Origin: Microbacterium sp.
Lineage (GTDB): Bacteria; Actinomycetota; Actinomycetes; Actinomycetales; Microbacteriaceae
Assembly (NCBI RefSeq): GCF_011620665.1
Contig: NZ_WOYQ01000002.1
Location: forward strand, 1-58,232
Reading direction: 5' to 3'
Length of the DNA: 58,232 nucleotides
In this document: positions 21,439 to 30,284 of the stretch, one piece after another
How the letters are laid out: every line of letters begins with the position of its first letter
Position numbering within the stretch: the first letter of the stretch is position 1
Program-made: the position numbers and the translations under genes
Notes under the pieces: model-generated
The model's input: only the letters and a program-made list of their open reading frames with translations
What the model was told of the DNA's origin: nothing
The model's database searches: none

Positions 21439-21704
21439 TTCGTGTCTTCATCCTTCCGAGCGACGAACCGGGCGATCGAGATCGACCCGAAGACTCCGAC
21501 CGCGGCGATGATGAGCAGAAGCGGCAGGGTTCGCGTGTGGTGATTGATCGCCATCTCGGCGCCGAGTACGCACATGACGAGGGTCAGCAAGACATCCGAC
21601 GCGACCGCGCGGTCGAGGATCGATGGACCGGTGATGATCCGCCAGACGATGAGTGCCGCCGCCACCGCGAACGCAACGTGGATCGCGGTCAGCACGGCAC
21701 TCAT
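21435..21704 (-). CDS. mnhF: Mrp/Mnh antiporter subunit F
   Basis: 89 residues with three membrane helices and the subunit F pattern (RIITGPSILDRAVASDVL near residue 22), of normal size. It overlaps both neighbours (E and G) by 4 bases, which indicates coupled translation in one complex. Confidence 0.93.
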   Translation of the reverse strand: MSAVLTAIHVAFAVAAALIVWRIITGPSILDRAVASDVLLTLVMCVLGAEMAINHHTRTLPLLLIIAAVGVFGSISIARFVARKDEDTK

Positions 21705-22261
21705 GCGCCGGTCCGATCAGTCTCGGCGGTGCGGATCGATTCGACCTGCGCGCGTGAGCCGACGGCGCGCACGATCCGCTCCTCCCAGTGCCGCACCGCG
21801 CGGCGCTGCTGTTCGAGCTGCGCACGGTCTCGAGCGCCCATCACGTGCAGGTAGAGGATGCGGCGATCCCGGTCGACGTCGATGATGAGCGATCCCGGGA
21901 TGAGCGATGCCGTGACGGCGACGTGCGTCATGATCAGGTCGTCGTCGGTGACGAGCGGCACGGCCATGATGGCCGTGCCGGGTTGCCCGGGGGTCAGCAC
22001 CTGCCAGGCCACCGTCAACGAGCCGCGGACGAGGGCGAGCAGGAACTCGACGACGAAGACGAATCCCCACCAGAGGTTCACGCGGCCGGACAGCTCGACC
22101 GGAGGCAGGCGGAATATCCGCATCACGAAGATCGACACGACGATGCCGGTCACCGCCGCGAGCACGGTGAACTGGCCCCACAGCAGCATCCACAGCGCAA
22201 CGAGCCACACGAAGAAGGGCAGCTGTCGCCACAGCGCCGAGAGCACGGTGGCGCTGCTCAC
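21701..22261 (-). CDS. mnhE: Mrp/Mnh antiporter subunit E
   Basis: 186 residues. Two to three N-terminal helices are followed by the conserved cytoplasmic half: ITLTPG-like QVLTPGQPGTAIMAVPLVTDDDLIMTHVAVTASLIPGSLIIDVDRDRRILYLHVMGARD is the subunit E hallmark region. GTG 22261 is chosen because it forms a GTGA overlap with the mnhD stop, as at the other junctions; a frame open further upstream is unlikely to be used. The charged C-terminal tail (HWEERIVRAVGSRAQ) extends beyond the core. Confidence 0.92.
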   Translation of the reverse strand: MSSATVLSALWRQLPFFVWLVALWMLLWGQFTVLAAVTGIVVSIFVMRIFRLPPVELSGRVNLWWGFVFVVEFLLALVRGSLTVAWQVLTPGQPGTAIMAVPLVTDDDLIMTHVAVTASLIPGSLIIDVDRDRRILYLHVMGARDRAQLEQQRRAVRHWEERIVRAVGSRAQVESIRTAETDRTGA

Positions 22262-23823
22262 GAGGAGACCTCCTGTTCGAGCTGAACGAGCGAAATGGGA
22301 TCCTGCAGCGCGTCGCCGATCCGCGCGCACAGCTCATAGAGCGGCCCGGCGAAGAACGTGAGCGAGAGCGTGATGGCCACCATCCCCGCCGTCGTGGCCG
22401 TCATGATGCGGGGAATGGCGCGCCGTTCGCTCTGTTCGTCGGCCGCCGGCGCGTCGTCGAGGTAGGAGATTCGATCGATCAGGGCGGGCTCGTCGGGGTG
22501 CTCGTCGTCCTCGCGCCAGAACGCCAGATTCCACGCCCTCATGAGCGTGTAGAGCGTCAGCAACGAGGTGATGATGCCGCCGCCGATGAGCGTGTACATC
22601 AGGGGCGTCCCCACCTCGGCGGCTGCGTGAAAGAGCGCGAACTTGCCGATGAAACCCGAGAACGGCGGCAGTCCGCCCAGGTTGATCGCCGGGAGGAAGT
22701 ACAGCGCAGCGATCAACGGTGCCGCCCTCATGAGTCCCTTGACCTTGAGGATCGAGGTCGAGCCGGCCCGGCGCTCGATCAGCCCGATCGCGAGGAACAG
22801 TGTCGTCTGCACGACGATGTGATGAACCATGTAGTAGACCGTCGCTCCGAGCGCGAGGGGCGTTGCGATCGCCAGACCGAACACCAGATAGCCGACGTGG
22901 CTGACGAGCGTGAACGACAGGATGCGCTTGAGCTCCGCCTGTGCCACCGCGCCGAGAACACCCACGATCATCGTCGCGAGCGCCGCGATCAGCAGCAGCG
23001 TGTTGACATCATTGTCGCGGAAGATCTGAGTCTCGGTGCGGATCATCGCGTAGACGCCGACCTTGGTCAGCAGACCCGCGAACACCGCCGTGACCGGCGC
23101 CGGCGCCGTGGGGTACGAGTCCGGTAGCCAGAACGACAGCGGGAAGACAGCAGCCTTGATGGCGAAAGCCAGCAACAGCATGAGGTGCAGCACGAGCTGC
23201 GTCGACTGCGGCAGCTCGCCCATGCGCTGCGCGATCTGAGCGATGTTGACCGTGCCCAGTGCACCGTAGATCGCGGCGATGGCCGCGAGGAAGAGGATCG
23301 ACGAGACGAGGGAGACGACGATGTACACGACGCCCGTGCGGATGCGGCTTTCGGTGGATCCGAGCGTGATCAGCACGTAGGAGGCGACAAGGAGGATCTC
23401 GAACCCGACGTAGAGATTGAACAGGTCGCCGGCGATGAAGGCGTTGAAGATGCCGGCCGCGAGGATCAGGTAGGAGGGGTGGAAGATCGTGACCGGCGTA
23501 TCGTCATCGCCGTCGGCGGCGCCCTGCCCGACCGAGAAGAGGAGGACGGCCAGCAGCACGATGCTCGAGATGACGACCAGGAGAGCCGCGAGCCGGTCGA
23601 CGTACAGCACGATTCCGAACGGGACAGGCCATCCGCCCACTGAGACCGCGATCGCGTGGCCCGTCGCGTCGACCGTGTACAGGAGCACTGCGGCGATGCC
23701 CAGCACGAGCGTCAGCGTCACGATCGAGACACCCACCTGCACCCGTCGGTGGTGGCCGAAGATCAGCACGAGCGCGGCTCCCAGCAGGGGCAGCGTCACG
23801 AGCAGTGGCACGAGCGCACTCAT
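22258..23823 (-). CDS. mnhD: Mrp/Mnh antiporter subunit D
   Basis: 521 residues with about 14 membrane helices, homologous to complex I antiporter-like subunits (proton_antipo_M domain). Diagnostic segments are LPLSFWLPDSYPTAPAPVTAVFAGLLTKVGVYA (about 208) and KRILSFTLVSHVGYLVFGLA (about 297), which contain the conserved Lys residues of the proton path. It acts with subunit A in exchanging Na+ for H+. The ATG overlaps mnhC and the stop overlaps mnhE. Confidence 0.95.
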   Translation of the reverse strand: MSALVPLLVTLPLLGAALVLIFGHHRRVQVGVSIVTLTLVLGIAAVLLYTVDATGHAIAVSVGGWPVPFGIVLYVDRLAALLVVISSIVLLAVLLFSVGQGAADGDDDTPVTIFHPSYLILAAGIFNAFIAGDLFNLYVGFEILLVASYVLITLGSTESRIRTGVVYIVVSLVSSILFLAAIAAIYGALGTVNIAQIAQRMGELPQSTQLVLHLMLLLAFAIKAAVFPLSFWLPDSYPTAPAPVTAVFAGLLTKVGVYAMIRTETQIFRDNDVNTLLLIAALATMIVGVLGAVAQAELKRILSFTLVSHVGYLVFGLAIATPLALGATVYYMVHHIVVQTTLFLAIGLIERRAGSTSILKVKGLMRAAPLIAALYFLPAINLGGLPPFSGFIGKFALFHAAAEVGTPLMYTLIGGGIITSLLTLYTLMRAWNLAFWREDDEHPDEPALIDRISYLDDAPAADEQSERRAIPRIMTATTAGMVAITLSLTFFAGPLYELCARIGDALQDPISLVQLEQEVSS

Positions 23824-24359
23824 CGCGGGTCACCACCGTCCACAGTGTCGGTCGGCAGGTCAGTCGGAGCGTCATCGCGGATGCCGTCGACGTCGCCGTG
23901 GTGGAGGACCCTGATGGGCGTCGTCGCCGTCCCGATGAAGTCGGTGGCCGCGTCGTCGTCGTCCGGTGTGATCTCGTCGTCGAGCACGTCTTCATCGGAC
24001 GGAGTGCGCTCGCGCAGCGCGACATCCTCTTCGTCGTCGACGACGGTGTCGGCCTCGCCCAGCTGCCATGAACGGTAGATGAGAGCCAGGAGGAACGCCG
24101 ACACCGCGAACGTGATCACGATGGCTGTCAGGGTCAGGGCCTGCGGAAGTGGATCGCTCATCTCCTCGGGCGACGCCGCCGCACCGAAGAACGGTGCCTC
24201 TCCGGGCTGTCCCATCACGATCAGAAGGAAGAGGTTCGTGGCGTTGCCGAGCAGGAGGAAGCCGATGAGTACGCGGGTGAGGCTGCGCTCGAGCATCGCG
24301 TAGGAGCCGGCGGCGAAGAGGACACCCATGATGATGATCAGCACGAGGGACGCATTCAT
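23820..24359 (-). CDS. mnhC: Mrp/Mnh antiporter subunit C with an acidic C-terminal tail
   Basis: 179 residues. The first 100 form the NuoK-like core with three helices (4-24, 30-50, 75-97) and the motif LLGNATNLFLL. The usual subunit C is about 110-125 residues. Here residues 101-179 form a highly acidic extension with about 27 Asp/Glu against about 5 Arg, no hydrophobic helix, and the run DDEITPDDDDAATD. The start at 24359 overlaps the mnhA stop as ATGA. The tail would face the cytoplasm or the outside depending on topology; its role is unknown. Confidence 0.92.
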   Translation of the reverse strand: MNASLVLIIIMGVLFAAGSYAMLERSLTRVLIGFLLLGNATNLFLLIVMGQPGEAPFFGAAASPEEMSDPLPQALTLTAIVITFAVSAFLLALIYRSWQLGEADTVVDDEEDVALRERTPSDEDVLDDEITPDDDDAATDFIGTATTPIRVLHHGDVDGIRDDAPTDLPTDTVDGGDPR

Positions 24360-27313
24360 GATGCACGCCCTCCCTGCGGCGGTCGCGATCCCTGCATCAA
24401 TCGAAGCGCCTGCGCTTGACGGTCGACTTCCCCGCCGAGAGAACGCAGCACATCCAGCACGAGACCGATGACGACGAGGTAGACGCCGACGTCGAAGATC
24501 GTCGAGGTCACGAACTCCACGTGCCCGATGACCGGAAGGTCCGCCTCCCAGAACCCGCTCGTCAGCGGCGCGGCGCCGAACAGCAGCGGAGCGAGCGCGG
24601 TGGCGACCGCGAGGGTCATCCCGACGCCGAGGAGGCGCCCGGCATCGGTGGGTGCGGCGGCACCCAGCTCGTAGCGACCACCGGCGACATACCGCATGAC
24701 CAGTGCCATACCGGCGACGAGACCGCCGGCGAAACCGCCACCGGGCAGATTGTGACCGGCGAACAGCAGGTAGAGCGAGACGACGATGATCGTGTGGAAG
24801 AGGATGCGCACGATCACCTCGAGCATGATCGAGCGGTTCTCGGGTCGCATGCGCTGGCCTCCGACCAGCCACGCCTGGCGGGTGCTGTCGGGACGCGCCG
24901 ATCGGGGGCGCGGGCCTTCGTCGGTCTCCACGAGCGGGCGGCGCGTGGTCGCTGTCGGCAGCGGCGAGATCGCGCGCGAGAGCAGGTCGGACCGGTGTGT
25001 GACGAACACGAGCGAGGCCACCCCGGTGGCCGCGAGGATCAGCACCGACAGCTCACCCATCGTGTCCCACCCACGAAGGTCGACGAGCGCCACGTTGACC
25101 ACGTTCTTGCCGTGGCCGAGCTCGTAGGCGAGCTCGGGGAAGCGATCCGAGATCGGGTCGGCGACGCGCGCTCCGGTCGCCACGACGGCGATGAATGCCA
25201 TCGTCGCCCCGACCCCCACCGCGAGAACGGCCCGCGCAATCGGCCACACCGATGCGTTGTGCTCACCCAGCCGCGCAGGGATCCGCCGCAGGACCAGGGC
25301 GAAGGTGACCAGCGTCACCGTCTCGATGAGGATCTGGGTCAGCGCAAGATCGGGCGCACCGCTCGTCGCGAACAGCAGCACCATCCCGAGCCCGGTGACC
25401 GAGACCAGCACCACACCGGTGTAGCGCTTGCGCGCGCGCACCGCCGCGAGGCCGGCGACGATCATGATCGGCGCGACGACGACCTGCATGGGGGTCTGCC
25501 AGCCGTCGAGGCTGACATTCCAGTCGGCGATGCCGGCGATCAGCGCCGTGCCCTCGGCGGCGACGAAGACCACCAGGATCGTGGCGACGTACAGCGGCAG
25601 CGAGCCCCGCTGAGTGAAGGTGGTCGTCCAGGTGGACACTCGGGCGATGCCCCGCAGCGTGTTGTTGTAGAGATCGGCAGCGGAGAAGCGCAGGATGCGA
25701 CGGGGCGTCCAGTCCCGGCGCACCTGGATGAAGAAGACCGCGAAGCCGAGTGCGATCGAGCCGAGGGAGAGGAAGAGTGCCGGTTCGAGGCCATGCCAGA
25801 GTGCCAGATGGTACGGATGCTCAGCGGAGGCGGCATCCGCGGCCTGGTCGGCGTATCCGACGATCAGGGCATCCACTCCCGGCGCCGCGAACCCGAGTGC
25901 GAGCGTCAGCCCCGCCAGCAGCAACGGCGCCGCGAGGAATCCGATCGGCGGATCGGGCCACACGGTGACCGGCCGGGGAGCACCGCCGGCATCCTTCTTG
26001 GTCCAGAAGGCGCCCCAGATGAACCGCAGCCCGTATGCGGCAGTCAGCACCGAGCCCAGCACGATCCCGATGAGCGCAACGAGCGCCCACGGGTCGGTCG
26101 CGGCGCTGTCGATGAAGGCCGTGAGGGTGGCTTCCTTCGCCACGAAGCCGATCGTCGGTGCCACTCCGATCATCGAGGCGACGGCGATCATCGAGAGTGC
26201 CGCGAGGGTCGGGGCTTGCCGGCCGACGCCGGAGAGCCCACCGATGTCTCGGGTCGACAGCTGGCGGTCGATCACACCGACCACGAGGAAGAGCGCCGAT
26301 TTGAAGAGCGCGTGCCCGATGAGGAGGGCGAGTCCCGCGAGTGCCGTGTCGCGGACGCCGTAGCCGAGCACCGCGGTCAGCATGCCGAGCTGGCTGACCG
26401 TGCCGAAGGCGAGGATGCGCTTGAGATCGGACTCGCGCAGTGCCTGCAGGCCGCCGAGGAGCATCGTGAAGATCCCGAGCGAGATCACGATCGGTCGCCA
26501 GAGGTCCGACATGAACAGGAAGGGCGCGAACCTCGCGATGAAGTAGATGCCGGCCTTGACCATCGCCGCTGCGTGCAGGTAGGCGCTCACCGGCGTGGGA
26601 GCAGCCATCGCGCCGGGCAGCCAGAAGTGGAACGGGAAGATCGCGGACTTGCTGAGCGCTCCGATGAGCAGCATCACGACGGCGGCGTTGAGCAGCGGGC
26701 CGGATACCGTCTGCTCCAGCGAGCTCCACGCATGCAGGATCTGCGAGATGCTCGATGTCCCCGCCTGCACCGAGACGATCACCGCCCCGACGAACATGAC
26801 GAGGCCGCCCAGCGTCGTCACCAGGAGCGCCTGCAGCGCTGCGCGACGGCTGGCCCCACGGCGGTGATAGAAGCCGATGAGCAGATACGACAGGATGCTG
26901 GTGACTTCCCACAGCATGACCAGGACGATGAGGTCATCTGCCAGCACGAGCCCGTACATGGCGCCCGCGAATCCGAGTAAGACGGCAGAGAAGAACCCGA
27001 CGCCCTGTTTCTCGCCGGTGAAGTACCACCGGCAGTAGATCATCACGAGCGCGCCGACACCCGTGACGATCAGCGCCATCACCCAGCCGAGCGTGTCCAT
27101 CCGCATCGACAGATCTATGCCGAGCTGCGGAATCCACGCGTACGTCTCGAACGGGGCTTTCCCCGCCAGCACCGCGGGAGTCTGCAGGAGGGTATGGATG
27201 AACGCCGCGAGGGGCAGCAGCGCGGCGATGAAGAAGGCGCGGGGACCGAGGCGTCCGATCAGCCACGGCAATGTCAGCGGGACCAGCGCGAACGCGCCGA
27301 GGAGAATCAGCAA
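24356..27313 (-). CDS. mnhA: Mrp/Mnh antiporter subunit A fused to subunit B
   Basis: 985 residues. Residues 1-~760 are the large MrpA subunit: NuoL-like helices with FHFWLPGAMAAPTPVSAYLHAAAMVKAG near 227, KRILAFGTVSQLGM near 300, and a later DUF4040 region with TGLGMVLLFATSGAPDLALTQILIE. Residues from about 830 (RSIMLEVIVRILFHTIIVVSLYLLFAGHNLPGGGFAGG) are the MrpB domain, so B is fused to A and no separate mnhB exists. The start is TTG 27313, supported by GGAGGAG 5-6 bases upstream. It heads an operon A/B-C-D-E-F-G for Na+(K+)/H+ exchange and alkali or salt tolerance. Confidence 0.94.
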   Translation of the reverse strand: MLILLGAFALVPLTLPWLIGRLGPRAFFIAALLPLAAFIHTLLQTPAVLAGKAPFETYAWIPQLGIDLSMRMDTLGWVMALIVTGVGALVMIYCRWYFTGEKQGVGFFSAVLLGFAGAMYGLVLADDLIVLVMLWEVTSILSYLLIGFYHRRGASRRAALQALLVTTLGGLVMFVGAVIVSVQAGTSSISQILHAWSSLEQTVSGPLLNAAVVMLLIGALSKSAIFPFHFWLPGAMAAPTPVSAYLHAAAMVKAGIYFIARFAPFLFMSDLWRPIVISLGIFTMLLGGLQALRESDLKRILAFGTVSQLGMLTAVLGYGVRDTALAGLALLIGHALFKSALFLVVGVIDRQLSTRDIGGLSGVGRQAPTLAALSMIAVASMIGVAPTIGFVAKEATLTAFIDSAATDPWALVALIGIVLGSVLTAAYGLRFIWGAFWTKKDAGGAPRPVTVWPDPPIGFLAAPLLLAGLTLALGFAAPGVDALIVGYADQAADAASAEHPYHLALWHGLEPALFLSLGSIALGFAVFFIQVRRDWTPRRILRFSAADLYNNTLRGIARVSTWTTTFTQRGSLPLYVATILVVFVAAEGTALIAGIADWNVSLDGWQTPMQVVVAPIMIVAGLAAVRARKRYTGVVLVSVTGLGMVLLFATSGAPDLALTQILIETVTLVTFALVLRRIPARLGEHNASVWPIARAVLAVGVGATMAFIAVVATGARVADPISDRFPELAYELGHGKNVVNVALVDLRGWDTMGELSVLILAATGVASLVFVTHRSDLLSRAISPLPTATTRRPLVETDEGPRPRSARPDSTRQAWLVGGQRMRPENRSIMLEVIVRILFHTIIVVSLYLLFAGHNLPGGGFAGGLVAGMALVMRYVAGGRYELGAAAPTDAGRLLGVGMTLAVATALAPLLFGAAPLTSGFWEADLPVIGHVEFVTSTIFDVGVYLVVIGLVLDVLRSLGGEVDRQAQALRLMQGSRPPQGGRAS

Positions 27314-27437
27314 TGTGGCTCCTCCGCTTCGTGGGCGTCGTCGTCCTCAAGTTTAAGGGAGGCGCCGGGGCGCGATGCGCCAGGCCTCTCGCGGCGGCAG
27401 CGCGATCGCCCACGATCGCGCGTTCGAATCGATTCGG

Positions 27438-27443
27438 TACGCT
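27438..27443 (+). promoter_or_regulatory. -10 box of a leaderless MFS promoter
   Basis: TACGCT ends 7 bases before GTG 27450, matching the leaderless spacing seen elsewhere in the window. The mnhA start lies 137 bases away on the other strand. Confidence 0.4.
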
Positions 27444-27449
27444 CCTCGG

Positions 27450-28685
27450 GTGACCACGAAAGCTCCCACTCTTCCCCACGCCGCACTCGGGCAGTGGCGA
27501 GCCGCCGTCTTCGCTCTGTTCCTCCTGAACGGAGTCGCCTTCGCCTCCTGGGCGTCGCGCCTGCCATCCGTGAAGCGGTCGCTGGGCATCGGCGACTTCG
27601 AGCTGGGCCTGCTGCTGTTCGTCATGGGCGCCGGCTCCCTCATCGGCCTCGGCGCCGCGAACATCATCGTGGTCCGGTGGGGTGCCCGCCGCGGTCTCTA
27701 CGTCATGTTCGCCGGCCTTGCGTTCGCGCTCGTCATCGTGGGGCTCGGGGTGGAAACCCTCGAGTCCTTTCCCGTCGCCGCAGTCGGCCTCGCGTTGATG
27801 GGCCTCACGTTCGGCGCCTGCGACGTGATGATCAACGTCGAGGCCGCGTCCGTCGAGCAGCGCTTCGGCATCACGCTCATGCCGCTCTTCCACGCGTTCT
27901 TCAGTCTGGGTACCGTCGCCGGTGCCGGAATCGGCGTCGCGATGGCCGCCTGGCGAGTCCCGGTCAGCGTGCACCTGTGGAGCGCTGCGATTCTCGTGAT
28001 GATCGTCATGCTGGGCTCCCTGCGCTTCGTTCCTGCTCATGAGGCCCGTGGCGTCGAGGCAGACGCCCCGGCGTCGACGCGCCGCGAGCGCCTTTTGACG
28101 ACACTCACGGTCTGGCGCGATCCGCGCATCTACGCGATCGGCCTCATCATGCTGGGGATGGCGTTCGCCGAAGGCAGCGCGAACGACTGGCTGACGATAG
28201 CGGTCGTCGACGGTCATGGCCAGTCCGAGGCTGTGGGAGCAGCTGCCTTCACCGTCTTCTCCGTGGCCATGACCGCATTCCGCGCCGTCGGCGGGCCTCT
28301 CGTCGACCGGATCGGCCGGGTGTGGACGCTCCGCATCCTCTCGGTGGCCGCCGCCGCGGGCCTGGTGATCTTCATCCTCGCCCCGAATCTCCCCGTCGCC
28401 TTCGTCGGCATCATCCTCTGGGGAGCAGGGTCATCCCTCGGGTTCCCGCTGGGGATGTCGGCAGCGGCCGATGACCCGAAGAAGGCGGCAGCATCCGTGT
28501 CGGCGGCGGCGACGATCGGGTACATCGCGTTCCTGTGCGGACCGCCCGTGCTCGGCTGGATAAGCCATCAGATCGGCATTCTCCCGACGCTCTGGATCAT
28601 CGTGGCCCTCATCGCGATGAGCGGCCTGGCGTCCGGCTCCGCCAAGCCCATCGCCGGATCCACCGTCGGCGCCGGCCGCCCCTGA
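27450..28685 (+). CDS. MFS permease, fucose permease-like
   Basis: 411 residues with 12 predicted membrane helices in two halves joined by a charged loop (about 195-215, HEARGVEADAPASTRRER). The N-terminal FASWASRLPSVKRSLGIGDFELGLLLFVMGAGSL and the GTNDWL-like AEGSANDWLTIAVVD in the second half resemble the YbjJ/FucP-like MFS group. The substrate is unknown. The frame is open upstream, but GTG 27450 matches the family N-terminus and the -10 box. It is divergent from the Mrp operon. Confidence 0.87.
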   Translation: MTTKAPTLPHAALGQWRAAVFALFLLNGVAFASWASRLPSVKRSLGIGDFELGLLLFVMGAGSLIGLGAANIIVVRWGARRGLYVMFAGLAFALVIVGLGVETLESFPVAAVGLALMGLTFGACDVMINVEAASVEQRFGITLMPLFHAFFSLGTVAGAGIGVAMAAWRVPVSVHLWSAAILVMIVMLGSLRFVPAHEARGVEADAPASTRRERLLTTLTVWRDPRIYAIGLIMLGMAFAEGSANDWLTIAVVDGHGQSEAVGAAAFTVFSVAMTAFRAVGGPLVDRIGRVWTLRILSVAAAAGLVIFILAPNLPVAFVGIILWGAGSSLGFPLGMSAAADDPKKAAASVSAAATIGYIAFLCGPPVLGWISHQIGILPTLWIIVALIAMSGLASGSAKPIAGSTVGAGRP

Positions 28686-28837
28686 CCCCTCCCCCTAGCT
28701 TTTCCGCATCCTGTCGCCGAGCGCGCCGGTTCGCATCGAGTGCGCGGTTGGATTCCGGCGCCCGTCCAGCGCGCTCGCGCGTAACCGGCGCGCTCGACGC
28801 GGCCATACCACCGGAAGCATGCTCGTAATCTGGACGA

Positions 28838-28868
28838 GTGAGACTCGTGATCGCTCGCTGCTCGGTTG
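28838..28868 (+). pseudogene. 5' stub of a second nucS allele (10 codons)
   Basis: Starting at GTG 28838, ten codons encode [10 protein letters not shown], identical in protein to the start of the intact nucS at 29572. The DNA differs at 6 of the 31 bases, and all six changes are synonymous. The -10-like TAATCT ends 7 bases before the GTG, the same spacing as at the intact gene. The match stops abruptly where the IS3-family relic begins. This looks like the promoter and beginning of a divergent nucS that was cut off. Confidence 0.6.
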
Positions 28869-28869
28869 C

Positions 28870-29446
28870 ACCGTCCGAGGTTTTGGAAGATCGTTGTGCG
28901 GATGCATTCGGCTTTGTAGAGTCCGTTGCGAGAACACGTCGAGGATGAACGCGACATACGGTTGAGCAGGTCTCCGGCAGGGACCCCGTCCTTGGAGGAG
29001 ATCGTCTTGCGGATGCTCTTGGCTTGCGTGATGCCCGAAAGACTCAGGGTCCGCGTGGCGCGGTCCACCGCACCCCGGGAGGCGTCAGCGATCACGGGTG
29101 CGGCGGATGAGCGCGGTCATCCTCTTGCGCCCATACAAGCCCTCCGGGGTCATCTTCCGACGCTCGACACCCTCCGCATCGATGACCGTGGTGCAGGCTG
29201 CGTCACGAACAGCGTCAACGACCTGCGCGTCGGTGACCGTCCGCAGCCCTCATCTGATCGATGAAGCCCATCATCAGCGGTTGCGGGGGTCGAGTTCCCC
29301 CACGAAGAGAGTCGCCGCCGCCTTCAGGATCGCGACGTCGTCGCGCAGCCGTCGATTCTCCGACGTGAGGCGACGGATCTCCGCATGCTCCTCACTGGTC
29401 TGCGGACAACACGCTCACGAAGCGCGGAATCAACCCTCTTCGGCAT
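28870..29446 (-). mobile_element. Decayed IS3-family insertion element (orfA/orfB remnant)
   Basis: On the minus strand, a transposase orfA start (MPKRVDSALRERVV at 29446) is joined directly to its C-terminus (EEHAEIRRLTSENRRLRDD ... FVGELDPRNR, stop at 29274). orfB begins in a TGATG overlap (MMGFID), then breaks into pieces in changing frames: TPEGLYGRKRMTALIRRT, VIADASRGAVDRATRTLSLSGI, DGVPAGDLLNR, YVAFILDVFSQ and NGLYKAECIRTTIF. The catalytic D, D and E segments fall in the missing parts, so it is dead. The end near 28870 lacks the last part of orfB. No terminal inverted repeats were identified. Confidence 0.8.
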
Positions 29447-29559
29447 CATGACATCCAATCAACTCAAAAGGATGCGGCACCAAACCTGGGACGGTTCACG
29501 AGGCGCTGGCTCGCGATCTGGACCGTTCTGGGCCGAGGTGATTCGAACGAGTGTCTTGG

Positions 29560-29565
29560 GAGAAT
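29560..29565 (+). promoter_or_regulatory. -10-like box before nucS
   Basis: GAGAAT ends 7 bases before GTG 29572, compatible with leaderless transcription of nucS. It is a weaker match than the TAATCT before the nucS stub at 28838. Positions 29447-29559 hold no gene I recognise. Confidence 0.3.
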
Positions 29566-29571
29566 GGGTGC

Positions 29572-30264
29572 GTGCGCCTCGTCATTGCTCGCTGTTCCGT
29601 TGACTACTCCGGTCGTCTGAATACGCATCTCCCCCTCGCAACCCGTCTCATCATGTTGAAAGCGGACGGTACCGTTGCGTTCCACCGAGACATGCAACAC
29701 GCGCCACTGAACTGGATGAGCCCGCCGTGCACCTTCACGGTCGAAGCGCCGGATGCCGAGTCCGCCTCGACCGGCGTGCTCGAGCACTGGCGGGTGATCC
29801 ACGCCAAGACCGGTGACGCGCTTTTCGTGCGAATCTACGAGGTGCTGCACGATTCCTCCCACGAACTCGGGGTCGACCCCGGCCTGCAGAAGGACGGCGT
29901 CGAAGCGGATCTCCAGCGCTTGTTGGCGGAGCAGGTCGAGGTCATCGGCGACGGGCTGACGCTCGTCCGGCGGGAGTTCCCGACGGCGATCGGTCCCGTC
30001 GATCTGCTGCTGCGGAACACTGCCGGCGGCACGATCGCGGTCGAGGTGAAACGTCGCGGCGACATCGACGGCGTCGAGCAGCTGACCCGCTACCTTGAGC
30101 TGCTCGGACGCGATCCGCATCTGGCCCCGGTGACGGGGGTGTTCGCCGCACAGGAGATCAAGCCGCAGGCCAGGGTGCTCGCCATCGACCGCGGAATCCG
30201 GTGCGTCACGTTGGACTACGAGAGCATGAAGGGCACCGAATCCGGAGCCCCGCGCCTGTTCTGA
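29572..30264 (+). CDS. nucS: Mismatch-specific endonuclease NucS (EndoMS)
   Basis: 230 residues, the normal size. NucS cleaves both strands at mismatches and provides the mismatch repair of actinobacteria that lack MutS/MutL. An N-terminal DNA-binding/dimer domain (about 1-115, starting [16 protein letters not shown]) is followed by a RecB-like nuclease domain with D144 in IGPVDLLL and E158-x-K160 in AVEVKRRG, the expected catalytic set. The C-terminus lacks an obvious beta-clamp-binding peptide by eye. GTG 29572 matches the family N-terminus. The gene follows an IS relic and a truncated copy of its own 5' end. Confidence 0.93.
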   Translation: MRLVIARCSVDYSGRLNTHLPLATRLIMLKADGTVAFHRDMQHAPLNWMSPPCTFTVEAPDAESASTGVLEHWRVIHAKTGDALFVRIYEVLHDSSHELGVDPGLQKDGVEADLQRLLAEQVEVIGDGLTLVRREFPTAIGPVDLLLRNTAGGTIAVEVKRRGDIDGVEQLTRYLELLGRDPHLAPVTGVFAAQEIKPQARVLAIDRGIRCVTLDYESMKGTESGAPRLF

Positions 30265-30271
30265 GGCTCAC

Positions 30272-30277
30272 TAGGCT
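30272..30277 (+). promoter_or_regulatory. -10 box of a leaderless HAD gene promoter
   Basis: TAGGCT ends 8 bases before ATG 30285, immediately after the nucS stop, so the HAD gene can be transcribed separately as a leaderless message. Confidence 0.4.
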
Positions 30278-30284
30278 TGAGGGC

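Noticed and set aside
24416..26980. Very long open frame (over 850 codons) on the plus strand opposite mnhA
   Set aside because: Composition is Arg/Asp/His/Gln-rich low-complexity protein with no motif; it is a GC-driven mirror of the codon pattern of mnhA.
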